From an uncultured Aggregatibacter sp. (GTDB lineage Bacteria > Pseudomonadota > Gammaproteobacteria > Enterobacterales > Pasteurellaceae), in contig NZ_CABFLM010000052.1 of the NCBI RefSeq assembly GCF_901873365.1, positions 1-30,624 on the forward strand: a stretch of 30,624 bases of DNA. Reading direction: 5' to 3'. The notes beneath the pieces were generated by a model. The model was not told the DNA's origin. It did not search any database and was given only the letters and a program-made list of their open reading frames with translations. Below, in pieces: positions 1-6,892 of the stretch. The stretch's first letter is position 1, and each line of letters begins with the position of its first letter. The translations under genes and the position numbers were made by a program.

Positions 1-6
1 CAATTT
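1..6 (-). rRNA. rrs: 16S rRNA, first six bases only (edge of window)
   Basis: Read on the minus strand, bases 6 to 1 are AAATTG, the usual mature 5' end of gamma-proteobacterial 16S rRNA. They sit where the mature end is expected after the rRNA leader with its boxA and boxC elements. The rest of the gene lies outside the window, so the call rests mainly on the leader. Confidence 0.6.
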
Positions 7-99
7 TAAAATTCTTTAATGATAAAAACGAATCTTCAAGTGCCCACACAGTTTGTCTGATTGATTGTTAAAGAACATTTGCACTAAGCAAGGTTGATA
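7..99 (-). promoter_or_regulatory. 16S rRNA leader with boxA and boxC antitermination elements
   Basis: On the minus strand this stretch reads like an E. coli rrn leader: boxA TGTTCTTTAACA (77-66), a CAATCAATCAGAC segment, and boxC GTGTGGGCACTT (49-38), then an AT-rich run to 16S. BoxA and boxC load the Nus antitermination complex and support RNase III processing in characterised rrn operons. The motifs and their order are seen directly; the function is from known rrn leaders. Confidence 0.85.
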
Positions 100-128
100 A
101 TTCTAACTTCTCGTTATTTTATCGTCAA
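100..128 (-). promoter_or_regulatory. rRNA operon promoter P2
   Basis: Minus-strand -35 TTGACG (128-123), a 17-nt spacer, and -10 TAGAAT (105-100). It lies downstream of the stronger P1 and upstream of boxA, the tandem P1-P2 arrangement typical of rrn operons. Confidence 0.7.
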
Positions 129-183
129 GAAAAATTTTCAAGAATTTTTCTTTTTATTTGCTACCCTTGCGGTGCGGAGGCGT

Positions 184-211
184 ATTATAGAGATTCGATC
201 TTGAGGATCAA
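184..211 (-). promoter_or_regulatory. rRNA operon promoter P1
   Basis: Minus-strand -35 TTGATC (211-206), a 16-nt spacer and a perfect -10 TATAAT (189-184), followed by a GC-rich discriminator (ACGCCTCCGC). The 16-nt spacer and GC-rich discriminator are hallmarks of rrn P1 promoters under stringent and growth-rate control. The A/T-rich runs upstream at about 213-232 could act as an UP element. Confidence 0.85.
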
Positions 212-280
212 GTGTTTTTTTCAAAAAAATGTTTGATAGGTTAGAAAAAATACAATCTATGTAATTTAATGCAAATTTTC

Positions 281-289
281 ACCGCACTT
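281..289 (-). repeat. DNA uptake signal sequence core (USS)
   Basis: Exact ACCGCACTT (minus-strand AAGTGCGGT), followed on the minus strand by the A/T-rich extension GAAAATTT that is typical of full uptake sites. It lies between the rrn promoters and the VirK-like gene. Confidence 0.85.
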
Positions 290-397
290 ATACTACAATC
301 TAAGCGGATAGCAATTATGCTTATTGGCGGTTAAACTATTTCGTCTTCTTTGATACAATTTCTTCAATTATTCAGATTCCTATTTTTGAGGTTTGTT

Positions 398-1279
398 GTG
401 GCAAAATTCCATTTTCCAACATTTCATGAAATGTTTCCCGTAGAAAAACGCAAATTAAAATTATTGCGGGAATGGCTACGTTATCGGGTGCGCCGTTTGG
501 TTTTTGCAGCGCAATGCCAGGCGTTAGTCGATTTTATTCATGAAAATCCATTGTGGCAGCCGGTTTTTGCTCAGTATCCTTATCGTGTAAATACGCTATT
601 AAGCCAGTACTGTGATAAACACTTTAATGTGACACAGCGTTTAGACGCTATTAAGACCAATTTTGCCATGGCGGAAAAACACTTTGGTGTGGCGTTATGC
701 GAGACATTAATTTCACAACAGCCGATACTGTTGACACAGTTAACAGATGAATTGGCGTTAAATTTAACGCTCAACCATATCGATCCTTATGAAGGCTTTT
801 TTGCTATCGCTTTAACCGATGCTAATCAACGTACGATTTATTCTGCCAGCTTTACGTTTTTAGCGGATAACCGTTTATTGATCGCCTCAATTCAAGGACC
901 AAAAGGCGATGAGGCGCAAGATTTAGTGCGTCAGGCGACCAAATTGCTGCATGGTGTTCGCCCGATGTTTATGTTGGTGAATGTCTTTAAAGTTTTTGCG
1001 GAGACGTTGAATTGTCGTTTGGAAGGCATTCCGCATAAACGTCAGGCAAAATATCGTTGGAATGATTCGGCAAAATTATTGTTTAACTACGATGAATTTT
1101 GGCAGGAAAATGAGGGCGCGTTGGCAGAAAATTATTGGCAAATTCCGACCGCACTTGAGCGTCGTCCTTTAGAAGAAATTCAAAGTAAAAAACGTTCTAT
1201 GTATCGCAAACGTTATGACATGTTTGACAAGATGACGGTTGAGATTCAATCCCTTTTGACAGAGAAAAATCATGAATAA
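398..1279 (+). CDS. VirK/YbjX family protein (DUF535)
   Basis: About 293 residues with the features of the VirK/YbjX (DUF535) family: a basic N-terminal segment (EKRKLKLLREWLRYR), a core with FFAIALTDANQRTIYSASFTF and LLIASIQGPKGDEAQDLVR, and a C-terminus rich in Arg and Tyr (KKRSMYRKRYDMFD). The molecular function is not established; family members have been linked to virulence and envelope stress in enterobacteria. I chose the GTG at 398 because TTGAGG (386-391) precedes it by six bases, while a TTG at 350 in the same frame has no ribosome-binding site. The last eight bases overlap cmk, which suggests co-transcription. A USS core lies inside at 1148. Confidence 0.8.
   Translation: MAKFHFPTFHEMFPVEKRKLKLLREWLRYRVRRLVFAAQCQALVDFIHENPLWQPVFAQYPYRVNTLLSQYCDKHFNVTQRLDAIKTNFAMAEKHFGVALCETLISQQPILLTQLTDELALNLTLNHIDPYEGFFAIALTDANQRTIYSASFTFLADNRLLIASIQGPKGDEAQDLVRQATKLLHGVRPMFMLVNVFKVFAETLNCRLEGIPHKRQAKYRWNDSAKLLFNYDEFWQENEGALAENYWQIPTALERRPLEEIQSKKRSMYRKRYDMFDKMTVEIQSLLTEKNHE
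1148..1156 (-). repeat. DNA uptake signal sequence core (USS)
   Basis: Exact ACCGCACTT inside the VirK-like coding region, where it encodes part of the peptide PTALE. Confidence 0.8.
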
Positions 1280-1949
1280 AATTATTACGGTTGACGGACC
1301 AAGCGGCGCCGGTAAAGGCACTTTATGTTACGCATTGGCAGAAAAACTAGGTTTTGCGTTGCTAGATTCCGGCGCAATTTATCGTGTGACGGCATTGGCC
1401 GCGTTAAAACGCCATGCTGATTTAACCAATGAAACCGAATTGGCAGATCTTGCCCGTCATTTGGATATTCAGTTTGTACCGAAAAATGGTGAGGTGAATG
1501 TATTATTAGGTGGCATGGATGTCAGCCATTTAATTCGTACGCAAGAAGTGGCAGATGCCGCATCAAAAGTGGCAGTTTTCCCGCAAGTTCGTGCTGCATT
1601 ACTACAACTTCAGCAGGATTTTGCGAAAAATGACGGTTTAATTGCCGATGGTCGCGATATGGGAACGGTGGTATTTCCTGATGCGCAAGTGAAATTATTT
1701 TTAGATGCGAGTGCGGAAGAACGTGCAAAAAGACGTTATAACCAGTTGCAAAATAAGGGGATTAATGGTAACTTTGCACAGATTTTAGCCGAGATAAAAG
1801 AGCGTGATTTGCGCGATAGAAATCGAGCAGTTGCTCCTTTAAAACCTGCTGATGATGCGTTTTTACTTGACAGCACGACATTGAGTATCGATGAAGTGAT
1901 TTATCAAGCCTTAAGCTATATTCAGCAACGTATTGATATTAAAGCTTAA
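1272..1949 (+). CDS. cmk: Cytidylate kinase
   Basis: 225-residue CMP/dCMP kinase that phosphorylates CMP and dCMP with ATP in the cytoplasm, recycling pyrimidine nucleotides. The P-loop GPSGAGKGT is at residues 9-17, followed by the substrate-binding DSGAIYRV and the DGRDMGTVVFPDA and RAKRRYNQL motifs of the family. Length is normal (E. coli 227). The start overlaps the end of the upstream VirK-like gene by eight bases, so translation may be coupled. cmk immediately before rpsA is a conserved gamma-proteobacterial order. Confidence 0.97.
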   Translation: MNKIITVDGPSGAGKGTLCYALAEKLGFALLDSGAIYRVTALAALKRHADLTNETELADLARHLDIQFVPKNGEVNVLLGGMDVSHLIRTQEVADAASKVAVFPQVRAALLQLQQDFAKNDGLIADGRDMGTVVFPDAQVKLFLDASAEERAKRRYNQLQNKGINGNFAQILAEIKERDLRDRNRAVAPLKPADDAFLLDSTTLSIDEVIYQALSYIQQRIDIKA

Positions 1950-1993
1950 ATTTTTATGGTTTATTCAAGGATGGATAGACTTTATTATCAGCC

Positions 1994-2046
1994 CCACTTT
2001 TTATGGATTAGAAGTGGACGTTATTTACTTAAATTGAAGATTAATT
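1994..2046 (+). promoter_or_regulatory. rpsA leader with stem-loop and weak ribosome-binding site
   Basis: The 97-nt gap before rpsA is A/U-rich. It contains an inverted repeat CCACTT (1994-1999) / AAGTGG (2012-2017) and only a minimal GAAG (2036-2039) before the ATG. In E. coli the S1 mRNA also lacks a strong Shine-Dalgarno and is autoregulated by S1 through leader structure. The repeat and weak site are seen here; autoregulation is inferred. Confidence 0.45.
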
Positions 2047-3693
2047 ATGACAGAATCTTTTGCTCAACTTTTTGAAGAATCATTAAAAGACCTTGAAACC
2101 CGTCAAGGTGCAGTTGTTAAAGGTACCATCGTTGCTATCCAAAAAGGCTTCGTCCTTGTAGATACCGGTTCTAAATCCGAGTCTGCAATTCCTTCCGAAG
2201 AATTTTTAAATGCACAAGGTGAATTGGAAGTTCAAGTTGGTGATGTTGTTGATGTTGTGCTTAAAGCGGTGGATGATGGCTTCGGTGAAACTGTTGCTTC
2301 CCGTGCTGATGCAAAACGCAACGAAGCTTGGATTGTATTGGAAAAAGCTTACGACGAACAAGCAACTGTACTTGGTTTAGTTAACGGTAAAGTGAAAGGC
2401 GGCTTCACAGTTGAGTTAAACGGTGTTCGCGCATTCTTACCAGGTTCATTAGTGGATACCCGCCCTGTTCGTGATGCAGATCACTTACTTGGTAAAGAAT
2501 TAGAATTCAAAGTAATCAAACTTGATCAAAAACGTAACAACGTTGTTGTTTCCCGTCGTGCAGTAATCGAATCTGAAAGCAGCCAAGATCGTGAAGAAGT
2601 ATTAGCGAACTTGTCTGAAGGTGCTGAAGTTAAAGGTACTGTTAAGAACTTAACTGACTACGGCGCATTCGTTGATTTAGGCGGTGTTGACGGTTTATTA
2701 CATATTACCGATATGGCTTGGAAACGTGTTAAACACCCAAGCGAAATCGTTAATGTTGGTGATGAAATCACCGTTAAAGTATTGAAATTCGACAAAGATC
2801 GTACCCGTGTTTCTTTAGGCTTAAAACAATTAGGTCAAGACCCTTGGGCTGCAATCGCTGAAAATCATCCAGTAAACAGCAAATTAACCGGTAAAGTCAC
2901 TAACTTAACTGACTACGGTTGTTTCGTTGAAATTTTAGACGGTGTTGAAGGTTTAGTTCACGTTTCTGAAATGGATTGGACTAACAAAAATATTCACCCA
3001 TCTAAAGTGGTTAGCTTAGGTGATGTTGTTGAAGTAATGGTATTAGAAATTGATGAAGAACGTCGTCGTATTTCTTTAGGTTTAAAACAATGTAAACCAA
3101 ATCCATGGACTCAATTCGCGGAAACTCACAACAAAGGTGACAAAGTTGTTGGTAAAATCAAATCTATCACTGACTTTGGTATCTTCATCGGTTTAGAAGG
3201 CGGTATCGACGGTTTAGTTCACTTGTCTGATATTTCTTGGAATGTTCAAGGTGAAGAAGCGGTTCGTAACTACAAAAAAGGTGATGAAGTTGCCGCAGTT
3301 GTATTACAAGTCGATGCAGTGAAAGAGCGTATTTCTTTAGGTATCAAACAACTTGAAGAAGATCCATTCAATAACTTCGTTGCTATCAACAAAAAAGGTG
3401 CTGTATTAAATGCAAAAGTAGTTGAAGCTGATGCAAAAGGCGCTAAAGTTGAATTAGACGGCGGTGTTGAAGGTTACATTCGCGCAGCTGATTTAACTCA
3501 TGAAGTTGCTGTAGGCGATGTTGTTGAAGCGAAATACACCGGTGTAGATCGTAAATCACGTATTGTTCACTTGTCTGTACGTGCGAAAGATCAAGCTGAA
3601 GAAGCGGCCGCTGTAGCAAACGTGAATAAGCAAGAAGAAGTTGCTATTCCAAATGCCATGGCTGAAGCTTTCAAAGCGGCTAAAGGTGAATAA
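2047..3693 (+). CDS. rpsA: 30S ribosomal protein S1
   Basis: 548 residues with six consecutive S1 (OB-fold) repeats, recognisable by recurring segments such as LTDYGAFVDLGGVDGLLHITDM, LTDYGCFVEILDGVEGLVHVSEM and ITDFGIFIGLEGGIDGLVHLSDI. The first two repeats are the more divergent ribosome-docking ones. S1 binds mRNA leaders and unwinds them at the 30S subunit. Codon use is strongly biased (GAA, AAA, GGT, GTT), as expected for a highly expressed gene. Length matches the family (about 550-557). It is followed by a hairpin and then ihfB, the same order as in other Pasteurellaceae and E. coli. Confidence 0.98.
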   Translation: MTESFAQLFEESLKDLETRQGAVVKGTIVAIQKGFVLVDTGSKSESAIPSEEFLNAQGELEVQVGDVVDVVLKAVDDGFGETVASRADAKRNEAWIVLEKAYDEQATVLGLVNGKVKGGFTVELNGVRAFLPGSLVDTRPVRDADHLLGKELEFKVIKLDQKRNNVVVSRRAVIESESSQDREEVLANLSEGAEVKGTVKNLTDYGAFVDLGGVDGLLHITDMAWKRVKHPSEIVNVGDEITVKVLKFDKDRTRVSLGLKQLGQDPWAAIAENHPVNSKLTGKVTNLTDYGCFVEILDGVEGLVHVSEMDWTNKNIHPSKVVSLGDVVEVMVLEIDEERRRISLGLKQCKPNPWTQFAETHNKGDKVVGKIKSITDFGIFIGLEGGIDGLVHLSDISWNVQGEEAVRNYKKGDEVAAVVLQVDAVKERISLGIKQLEEDPFNNFVAINKKGAVLNAKVVEADAKGAKVELDGGVEGYIRAADLTHEVAVGDVVEAKYTGVDRKSRIVHLSVRAKDQAEEAAAVANVNKQEEVAIPNAMAEAFKAAKGE

Positions 3694-3708
3694 TTCACTT
3701 CATTAATA

Positions 3709-3732
3709 AACCGGCATAGCAATATGCCGGTT
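3709..3732 (+). terminator. Hairpin between rpsA and ihfB
   Basis: Perfect 10-bp inverted repeat AACCGGCATA / TATGCCGGTT closing a GCAA (GNRA) tetraloop. No U-run follows, so it may be a partial terminator, a processing site or an mRNA-stabilising structure that separates abundant rpsA message from ihfB. Confidence 0.5.
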
Positions 3733-3753
3733 CATAAAAGTTAGGAGAATGGT

Positions 3754-4038
3754 ATGACAAAGTCAGAGCTTATTGGGCTTTTAATGCAAAAAAATAATAG
3801 CCTTTCCCTGAAACATATCGAAGAAGCCGTCAAAGCCATTTTAGAGCAAATGTCATGCGTATTAGAAAATGGCGAACGTATTGAAGTGCGAGGATTTGGT
3901 AGCTTTTCTTTACACTGTCGCCAACCTAGACTTGGGCGAAATCCTAAAACGGGAGAACAGGTTCATTTAGAAGCGAAGTGCGTACCCTATTTTAAAGCGG
4001 GCAAAGAGCTAAGAAAACGCGTTGACGTTTATGCATAA
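3754..4038 (+). CDS. ihfB: Integration host factor subunit beta
   Basis: 94-residue HU/IHF-fold DNA-bending protein that pairs with IHF-alpha. It carries the family core VRGFGSF (residues 45-51) and the beta-arm GRNPKTGE (61-68), whose proline (P64) intercalates into the DNA minor groove. Length equals E. coli IhfB. A good ribosome-binding site (TAGGAGAA) precedes the ATG. The gene follows rpsA and ends in a clear intrinsic terminator. Confidence 0.97.
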   Translation: MTKSELIGLLMQKNNSLSLKHIEEAVKAILEQMSCVLENGERIEVRGFGSFSLHCRQPRLGRNPKTGEQVHLEAKCVPYFKAGKELRKRVDVYA

Positions 4039-4059
4039 TTTATTTCACTAACTTTCATT

Positions 4060-4086
4060 AACGACACTTTTAAGTGTCGTTTTTTA
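4060..4086 (+). terminator. Intrinsic terminator after ihfB
   Basis: Inverted repeat AACGACACTT / AAGTGTCGTT (4060-4069 with 4072-4081) followed by a run of T to 4085. It separates ihfB from lapA. Confidence 0.85.
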
Positions 4087-4136
4087 TGCTCATTTTTGGC
4101 ATAATGAGCAACAACTTTATTTTAAGGAGAAACCAA

Positions 4137-4433
4137 ATGATTAAATATATTTTGGGATTAATCATTATCTTGGCTATCATCTTAGTTGCTGTTACCGTGG
4201 GAGCAAATAATGATCAAGTAATTACCTTTAATTACATTTTTGCACAAAGCCAATTCCAACTTTCTACCTTAGTAGCTATTTTATTTGGCTTAGGGCTTAT
4301 CCTTGGTTGGTTTATCACAGGGGTTTTCTACCTTAAGTTAAAATTAAAAAATATTGCATTAAATCGTCAAATAAAACGCCAAACTCAACAAATCAATGAA
4401 TTAACGACTAGCAGAGATAAGGCTCCTCAATAA
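4137..4433 (+). CDS. lapA: Lipopolysaccharide assembly protein A (LapA, DUF1049)
   Basis: 98-residue inner-membrane protein with two hydrophobic helices (about residues 2-22 and 42-64), a cytoplasmic tail rich in Lys and Gln, and the NNDQVITFNYIF segment of the DUF1049 family. LapA works with LapB in controlling LpxC turnover and lipopolysaccharide synthesis in E. coli. The ATG at 4137 follows AAGGAGA at the right distance; an upstream in-frame ATG has no such site and lies in the ihfB terminator. Its stop overlaps the lapB start (TAATG). A possible promoter with -10 CATAAT lies at 4100-4105, with an inverted repeat GCTCAT/ATGAGC around it. Confidence 0.92.
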   Translation: MIKYILGLIIILAIILVAVTVGANNDQVITFNYIFAQSQFQLSTLVAILFGLGLILGWFITGVFYLKLKLKNIALNRQIKRQTQQINELTTSRDKAPQ

Positions 4434-5623
4434 TGCTTGAACTACTCTTCCTTCTTCTACCAATAGCTGCCGCGTATGGTTGGTATATGGGGCATCGTAG
4501 CGCCAAAAAAGATCAGGAAGATATCAGTAATAAACTCTCCCGTGATTACGTTGCTGGGGTTAATTTTCTTTTAGCCAATCAAACTGAAAAAGCTGTTGAT
4601 TTATTTTTAGATATGCTACAAAAGCAGGAAAATGAAAATGAAATTGACAGCAATTCACAATTTGAAGCTGAACTTACCTTAGGTAATTTATTTCGTTCTC
4701 GAGGTGAAGTGGATCGCGCATTACGTATCCATCAAGCCCTCGATAGCAGTCCTCATTACACATTCGAACAAAAGTTATTAGCTAAACAGCAATTAGCCCG
4801 AGATTTTATGGCAGTAGGTTTTTTTGACCGCGCCGAACACCTTTATATTTTAATGGTAGATGAACCGGAGTTTGCTGAAGGCGCACTACAACAGCTTGCG
4901 CTTATCTATCAGAAAACAAAAGAATGGAAAAAAGCCATTAATGTTGCGGAAAAATTAGCCAAAATATCACCCAATAGCCATCAAATTGAATTAGCGCATT
5001 ATTATTGTGAGTATGTCAAAAATCTCCCTGACGAAAGTAAAGAAGATCCAAAACAAATTTTGTTACAAGCCCTCGCCGTTTCTCCAACTTGCGTACGCGC
5101 CTCTATGATGCTGGCAGAATTATCCATTAAACAGAAAGATTACCAAAGTGCGGTGCATTTTTTAGAAAATATTTTAATGCAAAATCCTGACTATATTGGT
5201 GAAGTCTTGCACCGTTTAAAATTCTGTTATCAACAACTCAATCAATGGGATAATTTTGAATTATTTCTCATTAAGGCAAGCCGTGAAAAGAATAACAGTG
5301 CCGTTGCATTAATGTTAGCAGACTTAATTGAAGAAAAAGATGGTCGCGCCGCTGCACAACTCAAACTTTACCAACAATTACAGCAAAATCCGGCAACTCC
5401 TATTTTTCACCGGTTTATTCAATATCAAATTGATGACGCAGAAAAAGGCCGAGGAAAAGACAGCTTGATCTTGTTACATAAAATGGTAGGAGAACGAATT
5501 AAACAAACGTTTGGTTATCGTTGCAGTAATTGCGGTTATCAAACACACAAATTAATTTGGTGTTGTCCTTCTTGCCGCCAATGGGAAACGATTAAACCGG
5601 TTAGCTCAATTGAGCATAATTAA
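4433..5623 (+). CDS. lapB: Lipopolysaccharide assembly protein B (LapB/YciM)
   Basis: 396 residues. An N-terminal membrane anchor (about 2-18) is followed by a GHRSAKK junction, a long run of TPR helices, and a C-terminal rubredoxin-like metal site with cysteines at 364, 367, 378 and 381 (CSNC and CPSC knuckles). In E. coli LapB presents LpxC to the FtsH protease and so limits lipopolysaccharide synthesis. Length is close to E. coli YciM (389). The start overlaps the lapA stop by one base, giving translational coupling. A USS core lies inside at 5146. Confidence 0.95.
   Translation: MLELLFLLLPIAAAYGWYMGHRSAKKDQEDISNKLSRDYVAGVNFLLANQTEKAVDLFLDMLQKQENENEIDSNSQFEAELTLGNLFRSRGEVDRALRIHQALDSSPHYTFEQKLLAKQQLARDFMAVGFFDRAEHLYILMVDEPEFAEGALQQLALIYQKTKEWKKAINVAEKLAKISPNSHQIELAHYYCEYVKNLPDESKEDPKQILLQALAVSPTCVRASMMLAELSIKQKDYQSAVHFLENILMQNPDYIGEVLHRLKFCYQQLNQWDNFELFLIKASREKNNSAVALMLADLIEEKDGRAAAQLKLYQQLQQNPATPIFHRFIQYQIDDAEKGRGKDSLILLHKMVGERIKQTFGYRCSNCGYQTHKLIWCCPSCRQWETIKPVSSIEHN
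5146..5154 (+). repeat. DNA uptake signal sequence core (USS)
   Basis: Exact AAGTGCGGT with an A before it and GCATTTTTT after it, inside lapB. Confidence 0.85.
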
Positions 5624-5655
5624 ATGCTAACCAGCGTGTTTATAAGGAGAAAACT

Positions 5656-6348
5656 ATGACGAATAAAGTCATCATTGCATTAGATTACGAAAAAGAAGCC
5701 GACGCATTGGCATTGGTTGATCAGCTTGACCCACAAACCTGCCGCTTAAAAGTCGGAAAAGAAATGTTTACAACCCTTGGTACCGGATTTGTAAAACAAC
5801 TACATAGTCGCCACTTTGATGTTTTTCTGGATTTAAAATTCCATGACATTCCAAATACAGTGGCAAGAGCAGTTCGTTCTGCCGCTGATTTAGGTGTTTG
5901 GATGGTGGACTTACACGCCAGCGGAGGTTTGCGCATGATGGATGAAGCGAAAAAAATCCTTGAACCTTACGGTAAAGAGGCACCTTTACTGATTGGGGTA
6001 ACCGTGTTAACCAGCATGGAAGACTTGGATTTATTACAAATCGGCATTAATTCCTCGCCAATGGAACACGTTATCCGTTTGGCACATTTAACACAACGTG
6101 CCGGATTAGATGGTGTGGTATGCTCCCCACAAGAGGTTGAAATTTTACGTAGTACCTGTGGACCGGATTTTAAATTAGTCACCCCGGGAATTCGCCCTAT
6201 CGGCACAGATTTTGGCGATCAACGTCGTGTCATGACACCGGCAGCAGCAATTCGCTCCGGTGCAGATTATTTAGTGATTGGTCGCCCAATTACACAAGCT
6301 GAAAATCCGGTTGACGTTTTAAATGCGATTAACGCTTCCATTGCGTAA
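5656..6348 (+). CDS. pyrF: Orotidine 5'-phosphate decarboxylase
   Basis: 230-residue TIM-barrel enzyme for the last step of UMP synthesis, OMP to UMP plus CO2. The catalytic array is visible as FLDLKFHDIPNTV with D59, K61 and D64, plus K32 in LKVGKEMF. The phosphate-binding C-terminal motifs VTPGIRP and YLVIGRPI are also present. AAGGAGA precedes the ATG. yciH starts six bases after the stop, so the two form one translational unit, as in other gamma-proteobacteria. Confidence 0.98.
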   Translation: MTNKVIIALDYEKEADALALVDQLDPQTCRLKVGKEMFTTLGTGFVKQLHSRHFDVFLDLKFHDIPNTVARAVRSAADLGVWMVDLHASGGLRMMDEAKKILEPYGKEAPLLIGVTVLTSMEDLDLLQIGINSSPMEHVIRLAHLTQRAGLDGVVCSPQEVEILRSTCGPDFKLVTPGIRPIGTDFGDQRRVMTPAAAIRSGADYLVIGRPITQAENPVDVLNAINASIA

Positions 6349-6354
6349 ATTATT

Positions 6355-6672
6355 ATGACGAATCATTTAGTTTATTCTACCGAGAGCGGACGGATTAAAG
6401 CTGATAAACCACAAGCGCAAATTCCCCAAGGGGATGGCATTGTACGTATCCAGTTGCAAAAAAGCGGACGCAAAGGCAATGGTGTCAGTATCATCACCGG
6501 ATTGGAGCTTGTTGAAACCGAATTAAAATTGCTTGCGGCAGAGTTAAAAAAACGTTGTGGTTGCGGAGGTGCTGTAAAAAATCACACCATTGAAATTCAA
6601 GGGGAAAAACGTGATTTACTGAAACAGTTACTGGAACAAAAGGGTTATAAGGTAAAATTAGCAGGCGGTTAA
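6355..6672 (+). CDS. yciH: YciH, SUI1/eIF1-like translation factor
   Basis: 105 residues ending in an SUI1 domain (about residues 28-103) with QKSGRKGNGVSIITGLE, the LKKRCGCGGAVKN segment and a closing QLLEQKGYKVKLAGG. It resembles eukaryotic eIF1; in E. coli YciH has been linked to initiation fidelity and stress-related translation inhibition. There is no ribosome-binding site of its own; the ATG lies six bases after the pyrF stop, so translation is probably coupled. Confidence 0.93.
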   Translation: MTNHLVYSTESGRIKADKPQAQIPQGDGIVRIQLQKSGRKGNGVSIITGLELVETELKLLAAELKKRCGCGGAVKNHTIEIQGEKRDLLKQLLEQKGYKVKLAGG

Positions 6673-6710
6673 ACACCTATTCTTTAAAAAATATCTCCAT
6701 ATTTAAAAAT

Positions 6711-6748
6711 AGAAAGCACAAAATGCTAATGTTTTGTGCTTTCTTTAC
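6711..6748. terminator. Bidirectional terminator between yciH and the PTS gene
   Basis: Perfect 13-bp inverted repeat AGAAAGCACAAAA (6711-6723) / TTTTGTGCTTTCT (6732-6744). T-rich sequence follows on the plus strand (TTACTTT) and ATTTTT follows on the minus strand. It sits between two convergent genes. Confidence 0.75.
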
Positions 6749-6784
6749 TTTCTAATATTTCTAATATTTCTAATATTTCTAATA
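6749..6784. repeat. Four tandem copies of a 9-bp unit TTTCTAATA
   Basis: Four exact head-to-tail copies of TTTCTAATA lie directly after the terminator stem and just outside the 3' end of the sugar operon. The repeat is intergenic, so copy-number change would not shift a reading frame. Confidence 0.9.
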
Positions 6785-6863
6785 AAGTGATCTTAATCAG
6801 TTGAGGTGTTCTGAGGCTTATCTACAACGTTCTAATACATTAGCTAATTTGCCCCTAAAATTC

Positions 6864-6872
6864 ACCGCACTT
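6864..6872 (-). repeat. DNA uptake signal sequence core (USS), left edge of the sugar cassette
   Basis: Exact ACCGCACTT followed by TTT on the plus strand. It lies 20 bp outside the 3' end of the PTS gene and is the last USS before a 7.2-kb stretch without any. Confidence 0.85.
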
Positions 6873-6892
6873 TTTGATCATAAAGGGCCTCA

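Noticed and set aside
350..397. TTG start at 350 for the VirK-like gene
   Set aside because: No ribosome-binding site, and the added residues are hydrophobic and unlike the family N-terminus; GTG at 398 follows TTGAGG.
6749..6784. Tandem repeat as a CRISPR array
   Set aside because: The units are 9 bp and directly abut, without spacers; no cas gene is present.
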